From NCBI GenBank assembly GCA_964450715.1, contig CAYVFC010000015.1, positions 1 through 64,000 on the forward strand: a stretch of DNA of 64,000 nucleotides, written 5' to 3'. This document shows positions 34,949 to 43,951 of this stretch, in pieces. A program made the position numbers and the translations under genes. A model generated the notes under the pieces. It worked only from the letters and a program-made list of their open reading frames with translations, ran no database searches and was not told where the DNA came from. This DNA comes from CAYVFC01 sp964450715. GTDB lineage: Bacteria > Myxococcota_A > Polyangia > Polyangiales > JAFGIB01. Position 1 is the stretch's first letter. Every line of letters starts with the position of its first letter.

Positions 34949-37900
34949 ATGAATAGCAAGATCTTAGCTTCGGCTGCCCTACTGACTCTGCTCCTACCAG
35001 CGGCGGCGCTGGCCGAGGGTACCGCTCAGCTCGGGGCGAACCAGGATGTCCACGAGAGCACCCGCATCGATGTGGACATTCTGGAGGTCGGAGAGGTGAT
35101 CAACATCTCGGTGGGAGACGACGGCGTATCCGACTCGGCCGGGATCGAGGTGCGCGTCTTCGACCCGTCCAACAACGAGGTTGCCGGCTCACCCTTCACG
35201 GTGCAGAACGGGACGCCGGGCTGGCTGGACACGCCCGACGTGGTGCCGGTTCTGGGCGAGATCACCAACCCCTTGCAGATCACGGCGGCGGAAACCGGCA
35301 CCTACCGCATCGAGCTCGCCAACCTGGCAACCTTCGACAACAGCATCGACGCGGTCATCGATCCGCTAGACATCACCGTTACCGCGGATGCCGACGCGGT
35401 GACCGATCCCGGCATCGACCCGGCCAACCCTCCGGGTGGCTTCGGGCGGGTGCACTCCACGCGCTGGCAGATGAACGCCCACAACTTCAGCCAGAGCGCG
35501 GCCACCGATGCCGAGTTCTACGTGCTGGTGCCCACCGGTCCCGGCTCGGACTTCACCTGGCTGCTGCAGTTCAACGGGCTGGCCGGCTACTACTATTACG
35601 TCACCGGCAACGACATCGGGCTGCCGCCGCCCGACTCGGGCTTTTCCGAGGACCAGAACCTGGTGGCCGGCCCGCCGGTCCCGCTCTACGACATCTACCT
35701 CAACGTCCCGGAGGTGGCGCAAGGGGGAGATGCCACCCCCACTCTGGAAGGGTTCGGGTTGGACGGTCCCAACTCGCTCTGTACCTGCGCGCTGGCCGGC
35801 CTGGATTCCACCTTCAACTTCGACTCGGATGTCGACGGCGTCTTCGAGATCGTGGTCGATCTGGACGACGACGGCGAGTTCGACCCGGCGGCAGGAGATC
35901 TCTTGCTCAAGGGTAACGCCCAGGCGGGATCGAACAGCGTGACCTGGGACGGGCTGGACCCGGACGGCTCTCCGGTAGCGGCCGGGCAATACGACGCGCA
36001 GCTGTCGGTGCGGCTGGGGGAGTTCCACTTCGTCGGTCACGACATCGAGACCTCGCGGCCGGGCCTGCGCATCTTCGGGCTGGATCCGCCCGAGCCGGCC
36101 ACGGTCCCGGCACCGGCCGACATGTTCTGGAACGACTCGCGCATCAACACCACGCTGACCTCGGACGCGAGCTTTACCACCGACCCGGGCGGCCCGGTTC
36201 CCGCCGACCAGAAGAGCGTTCCCGAGTCTACCCTCTCCACGGGCGGATTGAGCAGCGGGTTGTACGCGGACGCGGCCGAGTGCGGGGTCAATGCCCACTG
36301 CTGGGGCAACTTCGAGGGCGGCGACCCGCGCAGCCCGGGCAACTACCGCTACATCGACACCTACGTCTTCTTCACCGAGGCCGTGCAGACCACCATCGCC
36401 TGCGTGGACGGCGCCGACGAGGACAACGACAGCGACGGCCTGAGCAACCTGGAAGAGTGCGGCGGGGCCAACCCGACCGATCCCAACCTGGCCGACACGG
36501 ACGGCGACGGCATCCCGGACGGCGTCGAGGACGCGAACGGCAACGGAGTGGTGGACGCGGGCGAGACCGACCCCAATAGCGCGGATACGGATGAAGACGG
36601 TATACCCGACGGAGTCGAAGACGCCGACCAGGACGGAGAGCTGGACGCGGGCGAGACCGACCCCACCAGCGCCGATACCGATAACGACGGCATACCCGAC
36701 GGCGTCGAGGACGCGGACCAGGACGGAGAGCTGGACGCGGGCGAGACCGATCCCACCAGCGCCGATACCGATAACGACGGCATACCCGACGGCGTCGAGG
36801 ACGCCGACCAGGACGGAAAGGTAGACCGGGGCGAGACCGACCCCCGGAACGCCGACTCGGACGACGACGGATTGCCGGACGGGCTCGAGGACGCAAACCG
36901 GAACGGAGTGGTAGACGAGGGCGAGACCGATCCCACCAGCTCGGATACCGATGAAGACGGCATACCCGACGGCGTCGAGGATGCCGACGGGGATGGCGAG
37001 GTGGGTCCGGGAGAGACCGATCCGGCAAACGACGATTCCGACTCCGACGGCATACCCGACGGCGTCGAGGACGCCAACAGGAACGGGGTGGTGGACGGCT
37101 CAGAGACCGACCCCACCAACGCGGATACCGATGGCGACGGCATACCCGATGGCGTAGAGGATAGGGACGGGGACGGCGCGGTGGGCTCCGGAGAGACCGA
37201 CCCCAGGCTGGCCGACACCGACGGCGACGGCCTGCCGGACGGGGTCGAGGATGCAAACCGCGACGGCGTACTGGATACTGGAGAGACCGACCCCACCAAT
37301 AGCGACTCGGACGGCGACGGGCTCGCGGACGGGTTGGAGGACGCGAACCGCAACGGAGCGGTCGATCCCGGGGAGACTGATCCCATCGATATCGACAGCG
37401 ATGACGACGGCCTGCGGGACGGCCAGGAGGACGCCAACGCAAACGGCGCCGTGGACGAGGGCGAGACCGATCCCACCGTCCGCGACATGGACGGCGACGG
37501 CCTGCCGGACGGCATCGAGAAGGGGGTGGATGCCTACGGCCAGCCGATAGCGAACGCCTCGCTCACCGATCCCCTGCGGGCCGACAGCGACGGCGACGGC
37601 CTCAAGGACGGCGAGGAGGACGCCGATGGAAACGGTGTCCGGGATGCGGGTGAAACCGATCCCAACGACGATGACTCGGACGACGACGGGCTGCTGGACG
37701 GGGTGGAGCTGGGCCGCAACGCCGACGGCAGCGAGATAAACGGAGCAAACCAGACCAGTCCGCTGGATCCGGACAGCGACGGTGACGGCATCATGGACGG
37801 TACCGAGGACGCGAACAAGAACGGGCGCCTGGATACCGGCGAGGAGACCGACCCGAACGCGACCGATACGGACGGAGACGAGCTTCCCGACGGGGAGGAG

Positions 37901-38206
37901 GACCGGAACAAGAACGGAGTGGTAGACCGGGGCGAGACCGATCCGCGCAAGCTGGACACGGACGGGGGCGGAGAGCCCGACGGCGTCGAGGTCAATATCA
38001 CCGGGCACGATCCGTTGGACCCGAGCGACGACCGCTCCCCCGAGGTCGCGCTGTACGGAGGCGGCTGCTCGTGCCGGGCGGGCGGCGGTGACGGCGACGG
38101 GGGCAGCGGCTGGGCCGGGGCGCTGGCGCTCGCCCTGCTCTTCGGGCTCGCGCGGAGGCGATCGGCTACCCGCTCGGCCGGCAAGGCGAAAGGGAGGCGC
38201 GCATGA
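34949..38206 (+). CDS. Surface protein with thrombospondin type 3-like Ca repeats and MYXO-CTERM-type tail
   Basis: Secreted protein of 1085 residues. Signal peptide (residues 1-22, ending ALA), beta-rich N-terminal half of about 470 residues, then about 17 tandem calcium-type repeats (D-x-D-x-D-G followed by PDGVEDAN..G.VD.GETDP), period about 30 residues. A GGGCSCRAG knot, hydrophobic helix and Arg/Lys tail complete a MYXO-CTERM-type sorting signal. TSP3-like repeats bind many Ca ions and stiffen surface proteins. The ATG at 34949 begins the signal; GGAAGG lies upstream. The stop overlaps the next gene by ATGA, coupling it to an OmpA-like protein with related repeats. Confidence 0.85.
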   Translation: MNSKILASAALLTLLLPAAALAEGTAQLGANQDVHESTRIDVDILEVGEVINISVGDDGVSDSAGIEVRVFDPSNNEVAGSPFTVQNGTPGWLDTPDVVPVLGEITNPLQITAAETGTYRIELANLATFDNSIDAVIDPLDITVTADADAVTDPGIDPANPPGGFGRVHSTRWQMNAHNFSQSAATDAEFYVLVPTGPGSDFTWLLQFNGLAGYYYYVTGNDIGLPPPDSGFSEDQNLVAGPPVPLYDIYLNVPEVAQGGDATPTLEGFGLDGPNSLCTCALAGLDSTFNFDSDVDGVFEIVVDLDDDGEFDPAAGDLLLKGNAQAGSNSVTWDGLDPDGSPVAAGQYDAQLSVRLGEFHFVGHDIETSRPGLRIFGLDPPEPATVPAPADMFWNDSRINTTLTSDASFTTDPGGPVPADQKSVPESTLSTGGLSSGLYADAAECGVNAHCWGNFEGGDPRSPGNYRYIDTYVFFTEAVQTTIACVDGADEDNDSDGLSNLEECGGANPTDPNLADTDGDGIPDGVEDANGNGVVDAGETDPNSADTDEDGIPDGVEDADQDGELDAGETDPTSADTDNDGIPDGVEDADQDGELDAGETDPTSADTDNDGIPDGVEDADQDGKVDRGETDPRNADSDDDGLPDGLEDANRNGVVDEGETDPTSSDTDEDGIPDGVEDADGDGEVGPGETDPANDDSDSDGIPDGVEDANRNGVVDGSETDPTNADTDGDGIPDGVEDRDGDGAVGSGETDPRLADTDGDGLPDGVEDANRDGVLDTGETDPTNSDSDGDGLADGLEDANRNGAVDPGETDPIDIDSDDDGLRDGQEDANANGAVDEGETDPTVRDMDGDGLPDGIEKGVDAYGQPIANASLTDPLRADSDGDGLKDGEEDADGNGVRDAGETDPNDDDSDDDGLLDGVELGRNADGSEINGANQTSPLDPDSDGDGIMDGTEDANKNGRLDTGEETDPNATDTDGDELPDGEEDRNKNGVVDRGETDPRKLDTDGGGEPDGVEVNITGHDPLDPSDDRSPEVALYGGGCSCRAGGGDGDGGSGWAGALALALLFGLARRRSATRSAGKAKGRRA
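36450..37990 (+). repeat. Coding tandem repeats, about 90 bp period
   Basis: About 17 units encode the Ca-binding array. Most are diverged, but adjacent units at 36652-36741 and 36742-36831 are almost identical, showing recent duplication. Repeat number probably varies between strains. Confidence 0.75.
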
Positions 38207-40140
38207 ACCGCCTATTCCCGCTCGTCCTGGCCCTGCTCTTTCTATCCTCTTCGCGCGTCCTAGCCCAAGGGGCGTCCATCGAGTTCCCGGTGGCCAACTT
38301 CCGGCCGCCGGCCACGGCGCGGGGTTACTGGGTTACCGAGAACGGCACTCTGCTCGGCCACCTCTCGCCCGCGGTTCAGATCCTGGGCAACTATGCGCAC
38401 AAGCCGCTGCAGCTGGTCGATACCGAGACCGACAATGTGCGCTCCGATATCATCGGATCCCGGGTCGACCTGGAGCTCGGCCTGGCCATGGGCTTCTTCG
38501 AGCACCTGGAGCTAGGCGTGGTGGTCCCCGGGACCGTCCATCAGTCCGGGGACAACCTCGCGATCCTGGATCGTCAGGCGGGACTGAGCCTGCAGGGCGG
38601 ATTCGGGGATATCCGCATTATACCCAAGGTGCGTTTTTTCACCACGCGGGACGAGGTCACCACCGTGGCCCTGGCGCTTCCCTTTTCGGTCCCCTCGGGG
38701 AACCGCGAGTACCTGCTGGGAGACGAGTTCCTCACCTTCTCGCCCACGGCCGTGCTCTCTTTCCATACCAAGGCGGTGGACATCGCCGCCAACGTCGGGG
38801 TGCGGTTGCGACGCGACCAGAGCTTCGCCTTCAGCGCCTCGCAGCAGAGCGTAGCGGTGGGAAACGAGTACTTCTCCTCGCTGGGCCTCAAGTTCCACGT
38901 CTGGCCCGAGGTGATGGACCTGGTGGGAGACGCCTGGTTCTCGACGGCGCTGAAAGAGCAGGATATCGAGGAGATGCCGGTAGAGGCGATGGGAGGGTTC
39001 CGCTTCTATTTCGGCAAGGGGATCTATGCCAATGCCGGAGGCGGAGCCGGGCTTACCCGGGGTATCGGGGCGCCGGAGTTCCGGGTGCTGGCCGGTTTCG
39101 GCTTCCTGTACGAGGAGGATCCGGATCCGGACGGCGACGGCCTGCGCTACGACGACGACCAGTGTCCGCTCGATCCCGAGGACCGCGACCAGTTCGAGGA
39201 CGAAGACGGCTGCCCGGACCTGGACGACGATAAGGACGGCATCCCCGATCTGGAGGACGAGTGCCCGCTCAAGCCCGAGGACCGGGACGGTTACGCGGAC
39301 GAGGATGGGTGCCCGGATTCGGACAACGACGAGGACGGCATCCTGGATTCGCTGGACAAGTGCCCGAACGACGCCGAGGACCCCGACCAGTTCGAAGACG
39401 AGGACGGCTGCCCGGAGCTCGACAACGACAAGGACGGGCTGGTCGACCGCCTGGACAAATGCCGGCTGGAGCCGGAGGACCGGGATAATTTCCAGGACGA
39501 GGATGGATGCCCGGATCTGGACAACGACGGGGACGGCATTCCGGATACGGACGACAAGTGCCCGCTGGAGCCGGAGGACCGGGATGGTTTCCAGGACGAG
39601 GACGGCTGCCCGGACCTGGACAACGACCAGGACGGCATACTCGACCCCGACGACCAGTGCCCGCTGCAGGCCGAGGTCATCAACGGCCTCAAGGACGAGG
39701 ACGGCTGCCCGGACAAGAAGGGACCGGTGCAGATCGAGCACGGCAAGATCACCGCCCCGCCGGTCTTTTTCGCTACCGGCAAGGACGTGATCCTGAAGCG
39801 GAGCTTCCCGGTGCTGCAGATGGTGGCGGACACCTTCAGGGACAATCCCTGGGTCAAGAAGGTGCGCATCGAGGGGCACACCGACAACCGGGGCAGGGAC
39901 TCGTTCAACATGGACCTGTCGGACCGCCGCGCCCATAGTGTCATGCGCTTCCTGGTCCAGGCGGGCGTATCGCCCGATCGCCTGCAGGCCCAGGGCTTCG
40001 GAGAGACGCAGCCCATCGAGTCCAACAGCACCCGGGCCGGCAGGGCCGCCAACCGCCGGGTTGAGTTCATCATCGTCGATCCGCCCATGGCCAGGAGCGA
40101 GACCTCGGGACCGGTAGAGGCGCTGCTCCCCAATCCCTAG
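38203..40140 (+). CDS. OmpA-family outer-membrane protein with TSP3-like repeats
   Basis: Outer-membrane protein of 645 residues. Signal peptide ending VLAQG, a putative beta-barrel of about 280 residues, six TSP3-like repeats of about 32 residues (DKDGIPDLEDECPLKPED then DEDGCPD) with conserved Cys pairs, and a C-terminal OmpA domain (about 500-640). The OmpA domain has VRIEGHTDNRG and RAAVMRFL-type helices ending NRRVEFIIVD, which bind peptidoglycan. It overlaps the MYXO-CTERM Ca-repeat gene by ATGA, so the two surface proteins are made together. The repeats likely bridge barrel and cell wall and depend on Ca. Confidence 0.88.
   Translation: MNRLFPLVLALLFLSSSRVLAQGASIEFPVANFRPPATARGYWVTENGTLLGHLSPAVQILGNYAHKPLQLVDTETDNVRSDIIGSRVDLELGLAMGFFEHLELGVVVPGTVHQSGDNLAILDRQAGLSLQGGFGDIRIIPKVRFFTTRDEVTTVALALPFSVPSGNREYLLGDEFLTFSPTAVLSFHTKAVDIAANVGVRLRRDQSFAFSASQQSVAVGNEYFSSLGLKFHVWPEVMDLVGDAWFSTALKEQDIEEMPVEAMGGFRFYFGKGIYANAGGGAGLTRGIGAPEFRVLAGFGFLYEEDPDPDGDGLRYDDDQCPLDPEDRDQFEDEDGCPDLDDDKDGIPDLEDECPLKPEDRDGYADEDGCPDSDNDEDGILDSLDKCPNDAEDPDQFEDEDGCPELDNDKDGLVDRLDKCRLEPEDRDNFQDEDGCPDLDNDGDGIPDTDDKCPLEPEDRDGFQDEDGCPDLDNDQDGILDPDDQCPLQAEVINGLKDEDGCPDKKGPVQIEHGKITAPPVFFATGKDVILKRSFPVLQMVADTFRDNPWVKKVRIEGHTDNRGRDSFNMDLSDRRAHSVMRFLVQAGVSPDRLQAQGFGETQPIESNSTRAGRAANRRVEFIIVDPPMARSETSGPVEALLPNP
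39139..39720 (+). repeat. Coding repeats of the OmpA-family protein
   Basis: Six units of about 96 bases encode the Asp-rich, Cys-containing linker between barrel and OmpA domain. The units are diverged, so this is an older array than the one in the upstream gene. Confidence 0.7.
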
Positions 40141-40164
40141 ACGACCGCAACCTTTCGGGGGCAC

Positions 40165-41691
40165 GTGACCGCATACCAGTGGCTGAGCATAGTGACCTGC
40201 GCCGGACATCTGGCGCTGGCCATTCTCAGCGTGCTGCGCAGCGCGCGCAGCCCGCTGGCGCCGCCGCTCGCCGCGCTCTGCACGGTCATGTTCGGCTGGA
40301 ACTTCGCCACCCTGGCCCACCAGCTATCGGGTCAGCCCGAGTGGCGCTACCTGGACGTGAGCATCTCGCCGTTGACGGCACCGGCGGCACTGCACGTGAT
40401 CGTGACCTTCGTGGGTGAACGCCGTCGTCTCGGCCGGGTGCTACTGTTGAGCTACCTGGTGCTGGGCGGGCTGGGCCTGCTCTCCTTGAGCGCCTTCATC
40501 TGGACCTGGGCGCGCGGTTTCGCCGGCTCCATAGGCTGGGCCCTGCTGCACGTCCTGTTCGTCGTCCCGGTGCTGCTGCTGGGCGTAGGGCTGGTGCTGC
40601 GCCACCTGCGCCGCCAGAGCGACGCCGAGGAGCAGATGCGCACCCGGCTGGTGCTGACCGCGCTGCTGGTAGGCGGCCTGTTCACCACCACCGAGCTCTG
40701 GGCCGACATGGGGCTGCAGGTGCCGCGGCTGGGCAATGTCGCCTCGCTCTGCATCACCGGCCTGCTGGCCCTGGTGGCGCTGCGCTTTCGCCTCTTCGAC
40801 CGCGACCTCTCCGTTCTTTGGGCCATCTACGCGCTGGTGCTGGCATCGGCCGCGGTAGTGGCCTACCTGGCGGTCTTTCGCGCCCTGGCCGCCAGCAGCG
40901 CGGTGCTGGCCGTGGCCACCATCACCATCACCTTCATCCTGCTCGCCATTGTCCGGCAGAACGTGTCGGCCGTGGCCGACCAGCGCGCCCGCATCGAGCG
41001 TCTCGCCGTGCTGGGAAAGCTCTCCGCGCAGATGGCCCACGACCTCAAGAATCCGCTGGCCGCCCTCAAGGGGGCCGCCCAGTTCCTGAGCGAGGAACGC
41101 GCCCAGGGCCGTTCCATCGATGGGCAGGAACAGTTCCTCGGACTGATGGTGGAAGAGATCGACCGGCTCGCCCGACTGGTGGACAAGTACCGCCGTCTGG
41201 GCAAGCTCGAGCCCGCCCTTACGGATACGGATATCAATGAGATGATACGCTCCGTGATCTCGTTGCAGCGTTTCGGCTCGTCGCCGTCGGTCGAGCTCAA
41301 GACCGAGCTCGCCGAGAGCCTTCCCCCCTGCCCGGTCGATCCCGACCTGGTCTGCACGGCGCTCGATAACCTGGTGGCCAACGCGCTGCAGGCCATGCCG
41401 CAGGGCGGTACGGTGACCATCCGCAGCGAGCTATCCCACGACCCGGCCCAGGGCGAATGCGTGCTGGTGACGGTGGCGGACACGGGCAGCGGCATGAACG
41501 CCCGCCAGATGGAGAGGGCCTTCGACGAGTTCTTCACCACCCGGGCGCAGGGCAGTGGGCTCGGGCTTGCCTTCGTGCGCCAGGTGGCCGAGGCTCATGG
41601 AGGAAGGGTCAACCTCACCAGCCGCGAGGGCGAGGGTACCCAGGTGTGCCTCTGCTTTTTCACCTCGCGCGAAAGGATCGAAAGGGGATAG
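40165..41691 (+). CDS. Membrane sensor histidine kinase
   Basis: Sensor kinase of 508 residues starting at GTG. About 250 residues of N-terminal membrane helices (seven or eight) form the sensor. Then comes the dimerisation domain with the phospho-acceptor His near residue 292 (QMAHDLKNPLAALKG), and the ATPase domain with the N-box NLVANALQAM, G1 VADTGSGM, and FFTTRAQGSGLGL. The next gene, an NtrC-type regulator, begins four bases after the stop, so this is its partner. Multi-helix sensors of this kind read membrane or quinone state or hydrophobic ligands. The pair follows the Ca-repeat surface genes. Confidence 0.92.
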   Translation: MTAYQWLSIVTCAGHLALAILSVLRSARSPLAPPLAALCTVMFGWNFATLAHQLSGQPEWRYLDVSISPLTAPAALHVIVTFVGERRRLGRVLLLSYLVLGGLGLLSLSAFIWTWARGFAGSIGWALLHVLFVVPVLLLGVGLVLRHLRRQSDAEEQMRTRLVLTALLVGGLFTTTELWADMGLQVPRLGNVASLCITGLLALVALRFRLFDRDLSVLWAIYALVLASAAVVAYLAVFRALAASSAVLAVATITITFILLAIVRQNVSAVADQRARIERLAVLGKLSAQMAHDLKNPLAALKGAAQFLSEERAQGRSIDGQEQFLGLMVEEIDRLARLVDKYRRLGKLEPALTDTDINEMIRSVISLQRFGSSPSVELKTELAESLPPCPVDPDLVCTALDNLVANALQAMPQGGTVTIRSELSHDPAQGECVLVTVADTGSGMNARQMERAFDEFFTTRAQGSGLGLAFVRQVAEAHGGRVNLTSREGEGTQVCLCFFTSRERIERG

Positions 41692-41695
41692 CGAC

Positions 41696-43087
41696 ATGGC
41701 CCAGCAGGAGCGCTTCACCGTGCTGGTGGTGGACGACGACAGGGCGGTCGGCAAGGTGCTGGCCGCGCTGCTCGGACAGGCGGGTTACCGGGCCGAGCAC
41801 GACGACTCGGCCGAGGCGGCCCTGGCGCGCATGTGCTCCGCGGCGGTGGACCTGGTGCTGACCGATCTGCGCATGCCCGGCATGGACGGTATGGAGCTGC
41901 TCCGCAAGCTGTCGCAGCAGTGGCCCGACGTGCCGGTGGTCATGCTCACCGCCCACGGCACCGTCCCGCTGGCGGTCGAGGCCATGAAGGCCGGGGCGGC
42001 CGATTTCCTGCTCAAGCCCTTTGATCGGGACGAGGTGCTGTATACGGTAGACAAAGCCCTGCGGGCCACCGAGCTGCTCCGGCAGCAGCCGCCGCAGGCG
42101 ACCGGCCTGCCCTCGGGTTTCATCGGCGCTTCCGAGGCCATGCAGCAGGCCGCCGATCTACTCGGGCGAGCGGCCCGCAGCCAGGCCACGGTGCTGGTCC
42201 GCGGCGAGAGCGGTACGGGCAAGGAGCTGGCCGCACGCGCCATCCACGAACAGAGCCCGCGCGCCGAGGGGCCTTTCGTGGCGGTGCACTGCGCGGCGCT
42301 GCCGGAGAACCTGCTGGAGAGCGAGCTGTTCGGCTACGAGAAGGGGGCCTTCACCGGGGCGGTGGCCGCCAAGCCCGGGCGGGTAGAGCTGGCCGACGGG
42401 GGCACGCTGTTCCTGGACGAAATAGGCGACCTCTCCCAAGCGACCCAGGTGAAGCTTTTACGGCTGCTGCAGGATAGGGACTACCAGCGCCTGGGCGCCA
42501 CCCGAGCCCGCAAGGCTGACGTCCGTTTCGTGTCGGCCACCCACCGCGACCTGGAGAACATGGTGGCCGCGGGCGAGTTCCGGGAGGATCTCTTCTACCG
42601 GTTGAACGTGTTGCAGGTGGTGATGCCGCCGCTCAGGGAGCGCCCGGGCGACATCGCGGCGCTGGCCGACCACTTTTGCGCCACGCTGGCCGAGCAGAAC
42701 GGGCGCCCCGGGATGCACCTGGCGCGCGAGGCCGTAGCCTCGCTCGAGCACCAGAGCTGGCCGGGCAACGTCCGGCAGCTACAGAACTTCATCGAGCGGC
42801 TGGTGGTTCTCTCGGACGCGTCGGAGATCTCGCCGGCGGACGTGGAACGCGAGCTCGCCCGCTACCCCGGCCCCACCGCGTCCACCCCTGCCCCGACCGA
42901 CGCCTCATCCGACGCCCCGTCCGACGAGCAGGGCGCGCCCGATCTGAGGAAGAAGCGGCACGAGGCCGAGCGGGAGGCGGTCCTACAGGCGCTGGAGCGC
43001 GCCAACCAGAATCGAACCGTGGCCGCGCGTATCCTGGGGGTGAGCCGCCGCACGCTATATAACAAGCTCGACGAGCTGGGGATCTGA
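41696..43087 (+). CDS. NtrC-family sigma-54 response regulator
   Basis: Response regulator of 463 residues. Receiver domain with acidic pocket VVDDD and phospho-acceptor Asp57 (LVLTDLRMPG), Thr near 86 and Lys near 107 (LLKPFD). Sigma-54 AAA+ domain with GESGTGKE, the GAFTGA loop and FLDEIGDL. A Ser/Pro-rich linker leads to a Fis-type HTH (NRTVAARILGVSRRTLYNKL). The ATG at 41696 follows AAGGGG; an upstream in-frame start at 41555 lies inside the kinase gene. It should activate sigma-54 promoters when the adjacent kinase is active; targets are not visible here. Confidence 0.94.
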   Translation: MAQQERFTVLVVDDDRAVGKVLAALLGQAGYRAEHDDSAEAALARMCSAAVDLVLTDLRMPGMDGMELLRKLSQQWPDVPVVMLTAHGTVPLAVEAMKAGAADFLLKPFDRDEVLYTVDKALRATELLRQQPPQATGLPSGFIGASEAMQQAADLLGRAARSQATVLVRGESGTGKELAARAIHEQSPRAEGPFVAVHCAALPENLLESELFGYEKGAFTGAVAAKPGRVELADGGTLFLDEIGDLSQATQVKLLRLLQDRDYQRLGATRARKADVRFVSATHRDLENMVAAGEFREDLFYRLNVLQVVMPPLRERPGDIAALADHFCATLAEQNGRPGMHLAREAVASLEHQSWPGNVRQLQNFIERLVVLSDASEISPADVERELARYPGPTASTPAPTDASSDAPSDEQGAPDLRKKRHEAEREAVLQALERANQNRTVAARILGVSRRTLYNKLDELGI

Positions 43088-43138
43088 CCCCCTCCCCGCG
43101 GGATGGTGCAGCCTCCCGATTTCCGATAGGATCTTCGC

Positions 43139-43498
43139 ATGGCAAACGGAAGAAACCCGGAGCACATCCGTAACATCGCGCTCGACATCATCTTCGCGCT
43201 GCTCACCTGCGGCCTGTACAACCTCTGGGTACAGGCCCGGCAGATGGAAGCGGTCAACGAGATGATACGCCAGGACAAGTACAGCTTCCTGTCCTGGTTC
43301 CTCTTCACCATCATCACCTGCGGTCTCTACCACATCTATCACGAGTACCGCATGAGCAACGACATCGCATCGGTTACGGGGGGTTCGGACAACGACGCCT
43401 TGATCTCGATCGTCCTCTGTATCTTCGGCCTGGCGCTGGTGGTCGATGCCATCCAGCAGTCCCACATCAACCGCTATTACGGCGACAGTGCCCTCTGA
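43139..43498 (+). CDS. DUF4234-like small membrane protein
   Basis: Membrane protein of 119 residues with three hydrophobic helices. It carries twice the motif LTCGLYNLW / ITCGLYHIYHEYRM that marks DUF4234-type proteins, here as an internal repeat of about 45 residues. The family has no known function. It overlaps the next gene by 11 bases, so the two are made together. Confidence 0.75.
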   Translation: MANGRNPEHIRNIALDIIFALLTCGLYNLWVQARQMEAVNEMIRQDKYSFLSWFLFTIITCGLYHIYHEYRMSNDIASVTGGSDNDALISIVLCIFGLALVVDAIQQSHINRYYGDSAL

Positions 43499-43919
43499 CC
43501 CACATCGAGCCCGCGCGCGCGCTCGCGCTCGAGCTGCCCCCCTTGCCCTGTGGCTGCTCTCGCTCGCGGCGGCGAACGCCGCGCTGTGGACTGCCGGCTC
43601 GGTCGACGCCCTGTCCCGTTTTATCCCCTTGGGCTGCCCCTTACGGATGCTCACCGGCATCCGCTGCCCGACCTGCGGCCTGGGCCACTCGCTTCTCGAC
43701 GCCTGGACCGGCAGCTGGGCCAGCTCGCTCGCCCATCACCCGCTGGGAATCCCCGCCCTGCTGCTGACCGGAGCGACCGCGCTGCTCTACCTGTTCCGTC
43801 CCGGAACCATCCACGCCATCTTCAAGAGCATCTCCCGCCGCTTCGACGCCCACCCCCACCTAACCATCGGCGCCATTGCCGCCTACGTCCTGCTGGGCGT
43901 CGCCTGGCACGTTTACTAG
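43488..43919 (+). CDS. DUF2752-family membrane protein
   Basis: Protein of 143 residues started at the GTG at 43488, which overlaps the previous stop. The N-terminus is a striking (RA)n run encoded by a CG-rich simple repeat. Then come three hydrophobic helices and the DUF2752 signature CPLRMLTGIRCPTCGLGHSLL. The family is of unknown function and is often paired with a small DUF4234-type protein, as here. Confidence 0.75.
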   Translation: MPSDPHRARARARARAAPLALWLLSLAAANAALWTAGSVDALSRFIPLGCPLRMLTGIRCPTCGLGHSLLDAWTGSWASSLAHHPLGIPALLLTGATALLYLFRPGTIHAIFKSISRRFDAHPHLTIGAIAAYVLLGVAWHVY

Positions 43920-43951
43920 AAAGCGGAAAGCGGGAAAGCGGGGAAAGCGGG
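43920..43951 (+). repeat. Short tandem GGAAAGCG repeats at element boundary
   Basis: Four imperfect copies of (G)GAAAGCG run into the left terminal repeat of the transposase element. They may be an insertion-site feature or slippage product. Confidence 0.4.

Noticed and set aside
36450..37990. Regular repeats resembling a CRISPR or satellite array
   Set aside because: The period of about 90 bases stays in frame, encodes Ca-binding repeats, and lacks spacers of CRISPR type.
38512..40320. Minus-strand open frame of 602 codons opposite the OmpA-family gene
   Set aside because: Shadow of the Asp-rich repeats; Val/Arg-rich periodic product without features.
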